A DNA stretch of 64,000 nt from Sulfurimonas sp. HSL-3221 (GCF_021044585.1 NZ_CP087998.1:868001-932000), one strand, 5' to 3'. Positions 7,656-15,943 are shown, counted from the first letter of the stretch. A program made the numbers and translations. Notes: generated by a model not told the origin, from the sequence alone.

Positions 7656-9887
7656 ATGCAATTTCTTCTCAAGCTTTTCAAAGCCCTGAACTCCGCCCAG
7701 AGCCCCTGGCAGGTGACGCTGGCGATCACCCTCGGGATGATCGCCGGGCTGACGCCCATCAGCGGGCTGCAGAATGCCGTGATCCTCCTGCTTGCCTTTT
7801 TGCTCAACATCCACCTGGGGCTCTTTTTCGTTTCGGCGGCGCTTTTCGCCGGGGTCGGCTACCTCTTTGACCCCTGGTTCGAACAGCTCGGTTACGCCAT
7901 CCTCAGCAGCGACGGGCTGCAGGGGCTTTGGACAGGGTTCTATAACAACGGCTTTGTCCGCCTGACGCACTTCAACAATACCCTTGTCATGGGGGCGACG
8001 GTCGTCTCACTGCTGCTGGCCGTACCGCTCTACCTGCTGCTGGGATGGCTGATCGGACGTTACCGCACGGTGCTGGCGTCTTTCCTGGAACGGCGCCCCG
8101 TTCTGGGGACATTCGGTTTCCTCAAAGCAACGACGCACCTGGACCCGACGGTGCGCTGGTGGGGCGCGGGCCTCTACGTCGCCGGGGGCGGGATCGTCAC
8201 TGCCGTCGCGCTGCTGGTTATCGACCCGTTGCTGAAATGGACGGTGGAGACGGGCGGCAGCCTCGCGCTGCAGCGCGATGTCCGCGTCGGTTCCGTCGAT
8301 ACGGACTTCAGCAAGGGGGCCGTCACGCTCCACCGTCTGGAAGTCGCGGGCAAACAAGAGGGGGTCGACGCCGTTTCGGCGGAGCTGATCAGTTTTGACG
8401 CCGATCTCTCGGCACTGCTGATGGACAGGGTGCATATCGAGAAGATGATCGTCAGCGGCGTCGGGTTCGACACCCCGGCGACACTGAAAAAATCACCCGC
8501 AACTGCCGAGCAGACAGCGGCAGGGAAAACGGACGGGGAGGGGTTCGCACTTCCGACGTTCGAATTCCCCGACCCCAAGACCCTCATTGCCCAGGCGGAC
8601 CTGCAGTCGGTCAAGGTCTATAACGACGCGCAAAAAGAGATCGGTGAGATCAAGGCACGCTGGGAGAAGACCTCCAAGGAGGAGCTCAGTGGCGACAGCC
8701 TCACCGAACTGAAGGGTGACCTCGACAACCTCAAGACGATGAGCAAGTCAAAAGATCCGCAGTCGATGCTCAAGCTGGCCCAGGAGGTCAAGGCGTTCAA
8801 GGCGAAGATCGATACGCGCAAGAAAGCGCTTGAGAAGATCAAAGCGGACTTCGACAGCGACCGTAAGCGCATCGCCGAGCTGATGCAGCAGGTCAAAGAC
8901 GCCCCGATGGCGGATTACAACCGCCTCAAATCGACCTATACCCTCGACGGCAACGGGGCGTTGAACGTGATCGGCAGGCTCTTCGGCGAGAAGATCAGAG
9001 GGTACCTGGCGATGGCGCGCAAGTACTACGGAATGGTCTCTCCCTACCTCGGCAGCGCCGGGGATGAGAACCCGCCGGAGGAGGCGGTGCCGCCGCGGGG
9101 CGAAGGGCGCTGGATGCGCTATGCGCAGACGGTTCCCAGTCCGGATCTGCTGATCGCGCTGACCCAGATAGACGGCCTCTTCAAGACCCAGGCGTTCTCG
9201 GGCACCGTCCGAGACATCTCCGACAACCAGAAGGCGCTCGGGCGTCCGCTGAGCTTCAAGGCGGCCAGTGACGGCCCGACGGTCAAAGGGCTCGTGCTTG
9301 AGGGCGAAGACAACCGCCTGGGAGATACCGTTCTCGATAGCGTGAACTTCAAAGCGCTGCGCATTCCGATGGACGCACTCGATATGAAACCGGTACTGCT
9401 GGACAAGAGCAACATGGCCATGACGGGGACGCTCAGCCTCAGCGACGCCACGGCGCTTGCCGGGGAGGGGAGTTTCGCTTTCAGCGACGCGGCCATCACG
9501 GCCGAGGGACTCAGCGGCAAGACGGGAGAGATCGTCTCAAGTATCCTCAGCGGGATCTCCGCGTTCAAGCTGGACACGACCCTGGGCGGGACACTGACGG
9601 CACCGACCATCGGCGTCAAGTCCGACCTGGACCGCCAGATCTCACAGGGGCTCGGCAAAGCGATGGGCAAAGAGCTTGAGAAGTACCAGGGTGAGCTCAA
9701 ATCGTTGCTGGGCGGGGACACCGCGGCGCAGCTGGCCGACCTGAAGTCGTCCCAGGCGGGGATCGCCGACGTCGATAAACTCGCCGGCGATCAGAATACG
9801 ATGCTCGGCAAACTGGCCGAGGAAGCGACAAAACTTGCCGGAGGCGGCGCGGTCGGCGACAAGCTCAAAGGTGTGCTTCCCTTCTAG
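7656..9887 (+). CDS. Uncharacterised membrane protein, apparent TIGR03546-TIGR03545 fusion
   Basis: 743 residues; ATG 7656 follows AAAGGAG. Residues 1-165 have three or four hydrophobic segments with a DUF2062-like pattern (TLGMIAGLTPISGLQN). A further membrane segment (YVAGGGIVTAVALLVIDPLL) leads into about 530 mostly polar residues: a beta-rich part, a charged helical part around residues 320-430, and a C-terminal region with repeated GTLSLSDAT-like strands that recalls AsmA-type envelope proteins. From memory, these two halves correspond to families normally encoded as adjacent genes; that assignment was not checked. Function unknown, probably envelope related. Confidence 0.7.
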   Translation: MQFLLKLFKALNSAQSPWQVTLAITLGMIAGLTPISGLQNAVILLLAFLLNIHLGLFFVSAALFAGVGYLFDPWFEQLGYAILSSDGLQGLWTGFYNNGFVRLTHFNNTLVMGATVVSLLLAVPLYLLLGWLIGRYRTVLASFLERRPVLGTFGFLKATTHLDPTVRWWGAGLYVAGGGIVTAVALLVIDPLLKWTVETGGSLALQRDVRVGSVDTDFSKGAVTLHRLEVAGKQEGVDAVSAELISFDADLSALLMDRVHIEKMIVSGVGFDTPATLKKSPATAEQTAAGKTDGEGFALPTFEFPDPKTLIAQADLQSVKVYNDAQKEIGEIKARWEKTSKEELSGDSLTELKGDLDNLKTMSKSKDPQSMLKLAQEVKAFKAKIDTRKKALEKIKADFDSDRKRIAELMQQVKDAPMADYNRLKSTYTLDGNGALNVIGRLFGEKIRGYLAMARKYYGMVSPYLGSAGDENPPEEAVPPRGEGRWMRYAQTVPSPDLLIALTQIDGLFKTQAFSGTVRDISDNQKALGRPLSFKAASDGPTVKGLVLEGEDNRLGDTVLDSVNFKALRIPMDALDMKPVLLDKSNMAMTGTLSLSDATALAGEGSFAFSDAAITAEGLSGKTGEIVSSILSGISAFKLDTTLGGTLTAPTIGVKSDLDRQISQGLGKAMGKELEKYQGELKSLLGGDTAAQLADLKSSQAGIADVDKLAGDQNTMLGKLAEEATKLAGGGAVGDKLKGVLPF

Positions 9888-9934
9888 GGACGGCGCTGGC
9901 GATCAACAAAATTCATAGGAGAAATGGGAGTAAG

Positions 9935-10447
9935 ATGAAAAGAATAATGATGATGATGGCGGCACTGCTGCTGACGATGGGCTCGGCGGGTGCCGCGGAG
10001 ATGTTTACGCTCAAGGCGGCCGGCGAGAAGACGATCGCCGCGACGGAGCTGCCCAACGGCATGCGCTTCAGAGGGTTTGACGGCAAACCGGTACTGGTGA
10101 ACTTTTTCGGCAAGCAGTGCCGCTACTGCAAGAAGGAGATCCCGCATCTGGAGGCGCTCAAAAAACGCTACGGGGGGCGCATCGGCATCATCGGTATCCA
10201 TATGCAGGGGCGCATGATGCCGCAGGAGCGCGCGCAGATTGCCGGGAAAGCGGGCTTCAACTACCCTGTGTTCGAATACGAAGACAACATGGCGATCGTC
10301 CAGCACATCGGTTCGCGCGCCCGTTTCAACGGGAGCATCCCCTTCAACATCGTCTTCAACGGCAAGGGCGAGGTGTCCGAGATCATCCCGGGGTATCTGA
10401 GCGACAAAGACCTGGAAATGATCTTCAGCGAACTGCTCAAGAAGTGA
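9935..10447 (+). CDS. Periplasmic thioredoxin-like (TlpA/ResA-type) protein
   Basis: Exported thiol-disulfide protein. Signal peptide in the first 20 residues (MMMMAALLLTMGSAGAA). Thioredoxin fold with active site CRYC (Cys62 and Cys65) after VLVNFFGKQ, and the cis-proline region in SIPFNIVFNGKGEV. 170 residues, usual for TlpA-like proteins. GGGAG lies just before the ATG. The TRAP permease genes start ten bases after its stop, so it may share their transcript. Its disulfide substrate is not evident. Confidence 0.85.
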   Translation: MKRIMMMMAALLLTMGSAGAAEMFTLKAAGEKTIAATELPNGMRFRGFDGKPVLVNFFGKQCRYCKKEIPHLEALKKRYGGRIGIIGIHMQGRMMPQERAQIAGKAGFNYPVFEYEDNMAIVQHIGSRARFNGSIPFNIVFNGKGEVSEIIPGYLSDKDLEMIFSELLKK

Positions 10448-10457
10448 CTGTTAGGGT

Positions 10458-10964
10458 ATGAGTGAACGCGGGAAGTTCGGCCTTATCCGGCAGCTGATCC
10501 GTGCGGTCGGCGCGCTCAGTGCCGCCGTACTGGGAGCGCTGGTCCTGCTGATCGTCTTTGACGCCACCCGCCGCTACCTGTTTCACGAAGGCTCCGTCGC
10601 GCTGCAGGAACTGGAGTGGCACCTTTTCGACGTCGTCATCATGCTCGGCGTCGCCTACGCCATGCACCGCGGGGCGCATGTGCGCGTCGACATCTTTTAC
10701 GACCGCTTCTCCGAACGGACCAAACAGGTCGTGAACCTGGGGACAATGCTCTTCTTCGTGCTGCCCGTCTCCGCGCTGATCCTCTACGTCAGTTTTGATT
10801 TCGTCCTGATGAGTTTTGAGCAGATGGAAGCCTCCTCCGACCCGGGCGGACTCCCTTACCGTTTCGTCGTCAAGGCGCTTATCCCCCTGGCGTTTGCCCT
10901 GCTGATCCTGCAGGCGCTGCGTGAACTGGCCGAGGCATGGCATGCCCTGAAGGAGTCTGTGTGA
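10458..10964 (+). CDS. TRAP transporter small permease (DctQ family)
   Basis: Four-helix inner-membrane subunit of a tripartite ATP-independent periplasmic transporter. 168 residues with hydrophobic segments near 18-38, 55-70, 95-120 and 138-155. The segment between the first two helices carries the DctQ pattern DATRRYLFHEGSVALQELEWHLF, cut here to the DATRRYLF and QELEWHLF parts. It overlaps the large permease by four bases (GTGA). No substrate-binding DctP gene is nearby. Confidence 0.85.
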   Translation: MSERGKFGLIRQLIRAVGALSAAVLGALVLLIVFDATRRYLFHEGSVALQELEWHLFDVVIMLGVAYAMHRGAHVRVDIFYDRFSERTKQVVNLGTMLFFVLPVSALILYVSFDFVLMSFEQMEASSDPGGLPYRFVVKALIPLAFALLILQALRELAEAWHALKESV

Positions 10965-12244
10965 TCGCGCTGGCCATGTTCGTCATCGCGCTGGCGCTGC
11001 TGCTCTCGGGCATTCCCGTCGCCTTCGTTTTTGGCGGTGTCGCGCTGCTCTTTGCGCTGCTGATCCCCGAGCTCGGGCTGCAGGTCTTCAGCCTGCTGCC
11101 GTTCCGCATCTACGGCATCATGGGCAATACGACCCTGATGGCGGTCCCGCTCTTCATCGCCATGGGGCTGATACTGGAAAAATCGAAAATGGCCGAGAAG
11201 CTTCTCGAGACGATGAGCGGCCTCTTCGGAGGGCTGCGCGGCGGCTTGGCCGTCAGCGTCGTGCTCGTCGGTACGATCCTCGCCGCCTCGACGGGCATCG
11301 TCAGCGCTTCGGTCGTGATGATGAGCATTATCGCCCTGCCGCTGATGCTGAACGCGGGGTACGACAAAGGGCTGGCGTCGGGCACGGTCGCGGCCAGCGG
11401 GACGCTCGGGCAGATCATCCCGCCGTCGATCATTCTGATCATTCTCGGCGACGTCATGAACGTCAGCGTCGGCGAGCTCTTCATGGGGGCGGTACTGCCG
11501 GGCCTGGTGCTGGTCGGTCTTTATATCGTCTATATTCTGCTCTATGCAGCGCTGAAGCCCAAAGCCGCGCCGGCAGCGGCCCTTGGCGAACGCGTCGGCA
11601 TCGTCAAGGCGCTGACGGCCATCGCCCCGCCGCTGCTGCTGATGGTCGCGGTCCTCGGTTCCATCTTTGCCGGGATCGCGTCGCCGACGGAGTCGGCGGC
11701 TTTCGGTGTCGTCGGCGCCCTTGCGCTTAGCGCCTTCAACCGCACCCTGAGCTATGCAATGGTGAGCTACGCCTTGCTGGAGACGGTCAAACTCAGCGGG
11801 ATGATCTTTATGATCCTGATCGGGGCGACGGCTTTCAGCCTCGTCTTTAACGAACTCGGCGGCAGCGACCTCGTGCTGGAGTTCTTCAGCCGTGACATCG
11901 GGAACGTCTGGGTCTTTATCGGGGTCGCGATGCTGGCGATCTTTATCCTCGGCTTCTTTATCGATTTCATCGAGATCTCCTTTATCGTCGTGCCGATCCT
12001 CGTGCCCGTCATGCACGCCTTCGGCATCGATCCCGTCTGGTTCGCCATCCTCATTGCCCTCAACCTTCAGGCCTCCTTCCTGACCCCGCCCTTCGGCCTG
12101 GCGCTCTTTTTCCTCAAAGGGGCGGCCGGGTCGATGGTGACGACCCTGCAGATCTACCGGGGGATCATCCCCTTCATTCTGCTGCAGCTCCTGGCGATCG
12201 GCATCGTCATCCTTTTCCCCGACCTCGTCTTCGCCTTTATATAA
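10961..12244 (+). CDS. TRAP transporter large permease (DctM family)
   Basis: Main transport subunit, driving uptake (probably of an organic acid) with the ion gradient. GTG 10961 is chosen because it overlaps the dctQ-type stop and has AAGGAG six bases upstream; an earlier in-frame ATG lies in the previous gene. 427 residues, at least ten hydrophobic segments, and the conserved DctM elements SGIPVAF, PLFIAMG, ATSGTLGQIIPPSI-like GTLGQIIPPS, and QASFLTPPFGLALFF near the end. Substrate cannot be read from sequence; the binding protein that would decide it must be elsewhere. Confidence 0.9.
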   Translation: MIALAMFVIALALLLSGIPVAFVFGGVALLFALLIPELGLQVFSLLPFRIYGIMGNTTLMAVPLFIAMGLILEKSKMAEKLLETMSGLFGGLRGGLAVSVVLVGTILAASTGIVSASVVMMSIIALPLMLNAGYDKGLASGTVAASGTLGQIIPPSIILIILGDVMNVSVGELFMGAVLPGLVLVGLYIVYILLYAALKPKAAPAAALGERVGIVKALTAIAPPLLLMVAVLGSIFAGIASPTESAAFGVVGALALSAFNRTLSYAMVSYALLETVKLSGMIFMILIGATAFSLVFNELGGSDLVLEFFSRDIGNVWVFIGVAMLAIFILGFFIDFIEISFIVVPILVPVMHAFGIDPVWFAILIALNLQASFLTPPFGLALFFLKGAAGSMVTTLQIYRGIIPFILLQLLAIGIVILFPDLVFAFI

Positions 12245-12263
12245 ACCCGGACAGGGAAACTGG

Positions 12264-12269
12264 TATACT
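12264..12269 (+). promoter_or_regulatory. Putative -10 box before the small secreted protein gene
   Basis: TATACT 20 bases upstream of the ATG at 12289, in the short gap after the TRAP large permease. Confidence 0.35.
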
Positions 12270-12288
12270 GTGGAATAGGAGGTGAGAG

Positions 12289-12483
12289 ATGCGTGAAAAA
12301 TGGATGATACTCATGCTGCTGACGGGGACGGCGGTGGCCTTCGGTGCAGTGATCGCGACGCCGCCGATCCAGATGACCGGCAAGGTGCAGGCGGTACCCG
12401 AATATGTTGAAGTCGACCGGACGGGCTACATGGCGCCTGTTATTACGACACCGGCCGTCGAGATGCACGGCCGGACGCAGTAA
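12289..12483 (+). CDS. Small secreted protein with a duplicated TPxxxMxG motif
   Basis: 64 residues; AGGAGGTGAGAG precedes the ATG, a strong ribosome site. A signal peptide (WMILMLLTGTAVAFGA) leaves about 44 mature residues that contain two related units, ATPPIQMTGKVQ and TTPAVEMHGRTQ, the second forming the very C-terminus. No family recognised. The next gene, also secreted, starts 11 bases later and is probably in the same transcript. Confidence 0.65.
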   Translation: MREKWMILMLLTGTAVAFGAVIATPPIQMTGKVQAVPEYVEVDRTGYMAPVITTPAVEMHGRTQ

Positions 12484-12494
12484 AGGAGGCGATC

Positions 12495-12977
12495 ATGAAA
12501 CGCGTTCTTTTGACACTGCTCGTTGCCGCTGTTTCCGCCTGGGGCGCTCCGGTGGATTTTACATTCAAAGTCCCCGTCAAACTGGTCAAGGTCCGTTCGT
12601 CGGATGCGCAGGTGATGTGTACGGTCTACAACGCCCAGCACCAGTCCATTGCCGGGAAGTTCTTTCGTTTCGACCTCAACGGCGACGGCCAGTACACCTA
12701 CAGCTATAATGGCACCGTCACGATCGAGATGTCCGTGCATTCGGGCAAAGATCCCCGCGACGGTGAGACCTACGAGTGCCAGCTCTCTTTGCTGCTTCCG
12801 TGGGCGTCGCCTCCCTGGCAGAAGCCGACATCGCAGGGCTCGGACATCTATTTGACACCGCAGCCCGGCACGCCCTTTGCGCCGCTTGTCTCAGGAAGTA
12901 TCCCCAAGCCGAAAACGATTCCGCAAAGAGTGCTCCCGGACAAATACCGATCCCTGCACCCCATGAAACTCAAATGA
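12495..12977 (+). CDS. Secreted protein of unknown function
   Basis: 160 residues with signal peptide (MKRVLLTLLVAAVSAWGA) and AAAGGAGG before the ATG. The mature part begins with beta-rich text (VDFTFKVPVKLVKVR, FFRFDLNGDGQYTYSYNGTVTIEM) and has two cysteines; the last third is Pro-rich. Not assignable to a known family. Probably co-transcribed with the small secreted protein upstream. Confidence 0.6.
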   Translation: MKRVLLTLLVAAVSAWGAPVDFTFKVPVKLVKVRSSDAQVMCTVYNAQHQSIAGKFFRFDLNGDGQYTYSYNGTVTIEMSVHSGKDPRDGETYECQLSLLLPWASPPWQKPTSQGSDIYLTPQPGTPFAPLVSGSIPKPKTIPQRVLPDKYRSLHPMKLK

Positions 12978-12981
12978 GTCT

Positions 12982-13000
12982 GCCGGGGCCGCGGCCCGGC
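12982..13000 (+). terminator. GC-rich stem-loop after the secreted protein gene
   Basis: GCCGGG (12982-12987) pairs with CCCGGC (12995-13000) five bases past the stop. No T-run follows, so it may be a transcript-end stabiliser rather than a factor-independent terminator. Confidence 0.35.
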
Positions 13001-13052
13001 GCTGGAGTGCCTTTACACCCGCATACCTAAATTTAATCACGATGGAAAACCG

Positions 13053-13943
13053 ATGTCACAGTACTTTACGAGATCCTTCCGGGTCGACTGGTCCGACGCC
13101 AACGCGAACGGCCGGGTGCACCTTCCCACCTATTTCCGCTATCTGATCGAGACGGCCTGGGACTGGGGTGCCGCGGTCGGTCTGGGCATAGAGGACAGCC
13201 GAAAGCTCGGCCTGGCCTGGGTGGTCCGCGAAACGCAGATCCATCTGCTTCGGCCCCTTCTCCCCGACGATACCTTCGAATTGACGATCTGGCTGGCCCA
13301 TTGGCGCCGTGTCCACGGCACGCGTTATTTCGAACTTGTCCACAAGGCGAGCGGAGCGGTCATCGCCCAAGGGGCGCAGGAGGTGGTGACGCTGGACATG
13401 GAGAGTATGCGCCCCAAGGCGGTTCCAAAGGCGATCGTTGAGCGTATGACGATCGAGACGCCCCGCACGGTGCCGTACCGCCCCTTCCCGGTATTTAGCG
13501 ACACGTCTGGGCGCGCCGTCCGCCAACAGAGAACCGTTACCTGGCAGGACCTCGATACGCTGGAGCACGTCAACAATACGAAGTATGTCGCCTTTGCCGA
13601 AGACGCCGCCGTCGCAGCATTGGCGGAGTTCGGATGGGCGCCGAAGGATTTCAAAGCGCAGGGACTGGCGGTGAAGAGTGACGGCGTCCAGATTCAGTAC
13701 CTGACACCCGCCGTATGGGGGGAGACGCTGGAGCTTGAGACGCATTTGTCGGAGCTGGGCCCGGAAAGCGGCGTATGGCACGTCGCGATCGCGCGTGAAG
13801 GGGACCGCGAACCGGTCGCCCGGTGTGTCATCGCCTGGAGCATCGTCGATGCGACCGACGGCACGCTGCGGAAGATTCCGGAGGAGCTGTACGGGCGGCT
13901 CCATGCATATTTCACCCCTGCTGAAACGGCACTGCAGGGGTGA
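13053..13943 (+). CDS. Acyl-ACP thioesterase family protein
   Basis: Hydrolyses acyl-ACP or acyl-CoA thioesters. 296 residues built as two hotdog halves: the first opens FRVDWSDANANGRVHLPTYFRYL, cut here to DANANGRVHLPTYF, and the second starts around residue 155 with VTWQDLDTLEHVNNTKYV, where the DLDxxEHVNNxxY pattern is the FatA/FatB-type active-site helix. Length fits bacterial acyl-ACP thioesterases. Weak ribosome site (GGAAAA). Stands alone; may tune fatty-acid release or supply free acids. Confidence 0.85.
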   Translation: MSQYFTRSFRVDWSDANANGRVHLPTYFRYLIETAWDWGAAVGLGIEDSRKLGLAWVVRETQIHLLRPLLPDDTFELTIWLAHWRRVHGTRYFELVHKASGAVIAQGAQEVVTLDMESMRPKAVPKAIVERMTIETPRTVPYRPFPVFSDTSGRAVRQQRTVTWQDLDTLEHVNNTKYVAFAEDAAVAALAEFGWAPKDFKAQGLAVKSDGVQIQYLTPAVWGETLELETHLSELGPESGVWHVAIAREGDREPVARCVIAWSIVDATDGTLRKIPEELYGRLHAYFTPAETALQG

Positions 13944-14000
13944 GACGATATCACGGCAGCGCTTCATATCTCTAATTTCATTCTGTGCATTATTATGCGC

Positions 14001-14006
14001 TATACT
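14001..14006 (+). promoter_or_regulatory. Putative -10 box directly before the HIT gene
   Basis: TATACT with only six bases to the ATG at 14013. A transcript from this box would begin at or next to the start codon, giving a leaderless mRNA. Confidence 0.4.
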
Positions 14007-14012
14007 CCCTGC

Positions 14013-14507
14013 ATGAAAGAGATTCTTTACGCGCCGTGGCGCACGGATTACATCAGCGGGCAGCCGATCGAAGGGTGTGTTTTCTGCCATATCAGCGAAC
14101 ATACCGAAGCGGACGAGGAGCTGCATGTCCTTTACCGTGACGAACACTGCTTTGCCGTGATGAACCGCTACCCCTACACCCCGGGGCATTTCATGATCAT
14201 CCCCCATGTCCATACGGAAGCGCTCGAAAGCCTCGATCCGGAGGCGTGGCTCCGCATCAGCGCATTGGCGCAGCAGGGGGTCAGGATGCTCAAAGAGGGG
14301 TTCGGCGCACAAGGGGTCAACATCGGTATGAACCTCGGAAAGGCCGGAGGTGCGGGGATCGCCGAACATATCCATCTGCACCTCGTCCCCCGTTGGGAGC
14401 AGGATACGAACTTTATGACGGCGGTGTCGGAAACGCGGGTCTATTCGACGGATTTCGAAAAGATCTACCGCCGTCTGTTGGAACTGATCCCCCGCTATTT
14501 TGTATAG
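14013..14507 (+). CDS. HIT-family nucleotide hydrolase
   Basis: Histidine-triad protein acting on nucleotide phosphate bonds (Ap4A- or AMP-adduct type). ATG 14013 is favoured over the in-frame ATG 13995, because the family starts near LYAPWRTDYI and a -10-like box lies between the two. 164 residues. A CVFC zinc-type pair is near the N-terminus; the triad His119-Ile-His121-Leu-His123 followed by LVPR carries the catalytic residues. Substrate not determined. Confidence 0.9.
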   Translation: MKEILYAPWRTDYISGQPIEGCVFCHISEHTEADEELHVLYRDEHCFAVMNRYPYTPGHFMIIPHVHTEALESLDPEAWLRISALAQQGVRMLKEGFGAQGVNIGMNLGKAGGAGIAEHIHLHLVPRWEQDTNFMTAVSETRVYSTDFEKIYRRLLELIPRYFV

Positions 14508-14619
14508 AAGAGGCGGATATCACTTTTTGTATCAAAAAAATATTCATTTCTTGTTTAATTTTATGTTCAATAGATATCAGATAGCATATGGGAATCTATA
14601 AGTGAAAGTGGGTAGAACC

Positions 14620-15126
14620 ATGAAAGCAGTAATGACGGCCTTGGTACTTCTGTTCTGTACGGCGCTCTTTGCGACCGAAGCGGAGGCGGTGAACAAGGCA
14701 AGCACGGTGAGCTGGTACAAGAAGTCCGCTTCGGAGGGGAACCCGGAAGCGCAGTTCTACCTTGGCGTAATGTACAGCAAGGGTGCGGGTGTGACCAAAA
14801 ACGATGATCTCGCCGTTTACTGGTTTAAAAAAGCCGCGGCGCAGAACCATGCGCAGGCGCAGCTGAACCTGGGCTATATGTACGAGTCGGGCAATGGGGT
14901 GAAGAAGAACTACGGCGAAGCGGTACAGTGGTACGAGCGTGCCGCCGAGAACGGCAGTTCGGTCGCCATGAACAACCTCGGGATCATGCACATGATGGGC
15001 ATGGGGGTCAAAAAAGACAGCTACAAGGCATACAAGTACTGGCGCATGGCGGCCCAGCACGGCAACAACAACGCCTGGGACAACATTGAAAAACTGCGTC
15101 GTCTTGATCCCCAGGCGGTCCGCTGA
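14620..15126 (+). CDS. Secreted Sel1-repeat protein
   Basis: 168 residues from ATG 14620; an in-frame GTG at 14602 would only add six residues in front of the signal peptide MKAVMTALVLLFCTALFA. The mature protein is made of about four Sel1-like repeats (GNPEAQFYLGVMYSKGAGV, AQAQLNLGYMYESGNGV, SVAMNNLGIMHMMGMGV), helical pairs that bind partners. Resembles Helicobacter cysteine-rich Sel1 proteins in fold but lacks their cysteines. Role unknown. Confidence 0.8.
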   Translation: MKAVMTALVLLFCTALFATEAEAVNKASTVSWYKKSASEGNPEAQFYLGVMYSKGAGVTKNDDLAVYWFKKAAAQNHAQAQLNLGYMYESGNGVKKNYGEAVQWYERAAENGSSVAMNNLGIMHMMGMGVKKDSYKAYKYWRMAAQHGNNNAWDNIEKLRRLDPQAVR

Positions 15127-15147
15127 TAAGGGCGAAGGGAGAAGCGC

Positions 15148-15477
15148 GTGACTTCTGTCCTGCTTGAATTTTCCATGTTTCCGACCAGCGGCGACTGCCG
15201 GGACGGTGCTTCCGTGTCTGCCTATGTCAGCCGGATCGTCGATATGATCGACCGCAGCGGTCTGCCGTACCAGCTCACCCCGATGGGTACGATCGTCGAG
15301 ACGGGGAGCGTCAAAGAGGCGCTCGCTGTCGTCGAGCAGGCATACGAGGTGCTGGGCGAGGATTGCGAACGGGTCTATTCGGCGTTGAAACTTGATATCC
15401 GAAAAGGAAAGGCGGGGCGGTTGAAAGGGAAGATCGACTCGGTAGAGCGGGAGCTTGGCCGCGACGTCAGCCATTGA
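15148..15477 (+). CDS. MTH1187/YqgV-type thiamine-binding protein (DUF77)
   Basis: Small cytoplasmic protein of the family that binds thiamine. 109 residues from GTG 15148, with GGGAGAA upstream. The family pattern is seen in VLLEFSMFPTS at the N-terminus and PYQLTPMGTIVETGS in the middle (ferredoxin-like fold). It begins 21 bases after the Sel1 gene. Confidence 0.85.
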   Translation: MTSVLLEFSMFPTSGDCRDGASVSAYVSRIVDMIDRSGLPYQLTPMGTIVETGSVKEALAVVEQAYEVLGEDCERVYSALKLDIRKGKAGRLKGKIDSVERELGRDVSH

Positions 15478-15524
15478 TGGTTGGCAGAATCTGAGTCTAT
15501 TTCAATGGGGGGCGAAACACTGTG

Positions 15525-15541
15525 GCGCAGTTTACCTGCGC
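15525..15541. terminator. Stem-loop between convergent genes
   Basis: GCGCAG-TTTAC-CTGCGC is a perfect six-pair stem in the 122-base gap between the thiamine-binding protein gene (plus) and the small membrane protein gene (minus). A second palindrome, GGCTATAGCC, lies at 15566-15575. Neither has a T-run. Confidence 0.35.
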
Positions 15542-15599
15542 GCTCCTGCAAAGCGTAGATATCCGGGCTATAGCCTGAATACCGCAGCGTTAAAGATAA

Positions 15600-15809
15600 T
15601 CAGCCGTTGCCGTCGTGGTCGTGTTCGGCGTGGTGTGCGTGAAGTTCCATCGTCACGCCCGAATGGATAAAGAGCGCGAAAGCGATCACCGTATAGAGCA
15701 GTTTCCCTGCCGTATCCCCCATCACTGTCCAGACAATCCCGAAAACAAAAGCGACTGAAAAGATGACGAACCAGTTCCGGTCGCGTTGAAACTGCGTTAA
15801 TTCCTGCAT
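15600..15809 (-). CDS. Small membrane protein with His-rich C-terminus
   Basis: 69 residues from ATG 15809, preceded by AGGAGG at eight bases. Two hydrophobic helices (NWFVIFSVAFVFGIVWTVMG and LLYTVIAFALFIHSGVTM, each part of a longer segment) are followed by the tail ELHAHHAEHDHDGNG, likely metal-binding. An upstream open frame without a start is not part of it. Sits downstream of a lipoprotein cytochrome c and a 30-residue membrane protein, so a role near the respiratory chain is possible. No family recognised. Confidence 0.7.
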   Translation of the reverse strand: MQELTQFQRDRNWFVIFSVAFVFGIVWTVMGDTAGKLLYTVIAFALFIHSGVTMELHAHHAEHDHDGNG

Positions 15810-15842
15810 AATAAACCCCTCCTCACTGTTGAAAGAAAAATA

Positions 15843-15848
15843 AGTATA
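15843..15848 (-). promoter_or_regulatory. Putative -10 box for the 69-residue membrane protein
   Basis: TATACT on the minus strand, 33 bases before the ATG at 15809 and just past the stop of the 30-residue gene, so the small His-tailed gene may have its own start of transcription. Confidence 0.35.
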
Positions 15849-15850
15849 AC

Positions 15851-15943
15851 CTATTTTTTCTTTCGCGTCAGCACGTAGAGGAAGATCGCGCCGATGACGA
15901 GAAAAATGACGATCTTGATCTGGGTCTCTTCCAGCGTCTGCAT
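15851..15943 (-). CDS. 30-residue single-helix membrane protein
   Basis: ATG 15943, TAAGG about six bases upstream, stop at 15851. The peptide is MQTLEETQIKIV followed by a hydrophobic helix (IFLVIGAIFLYVL) and a basic end TRKKK. Size and shape recall CcoQ-like subunits, but no oxidase genes are here. It starts nine bases after the cytochrome c stop, so it likely shares that transcript. Confidence 0.55.
   Translation of the reverse strand: MQTLEETQIKIVIFLVIGAIFLYVLTRKKK

Noticed and set aside
10856-12016. 386-residue minus-strand open frame opposite the TRAP large permease
   Set aside because: Asp/Arg/His-rich nonsense composition and no ribosome site; the plus-strand permease is clear.
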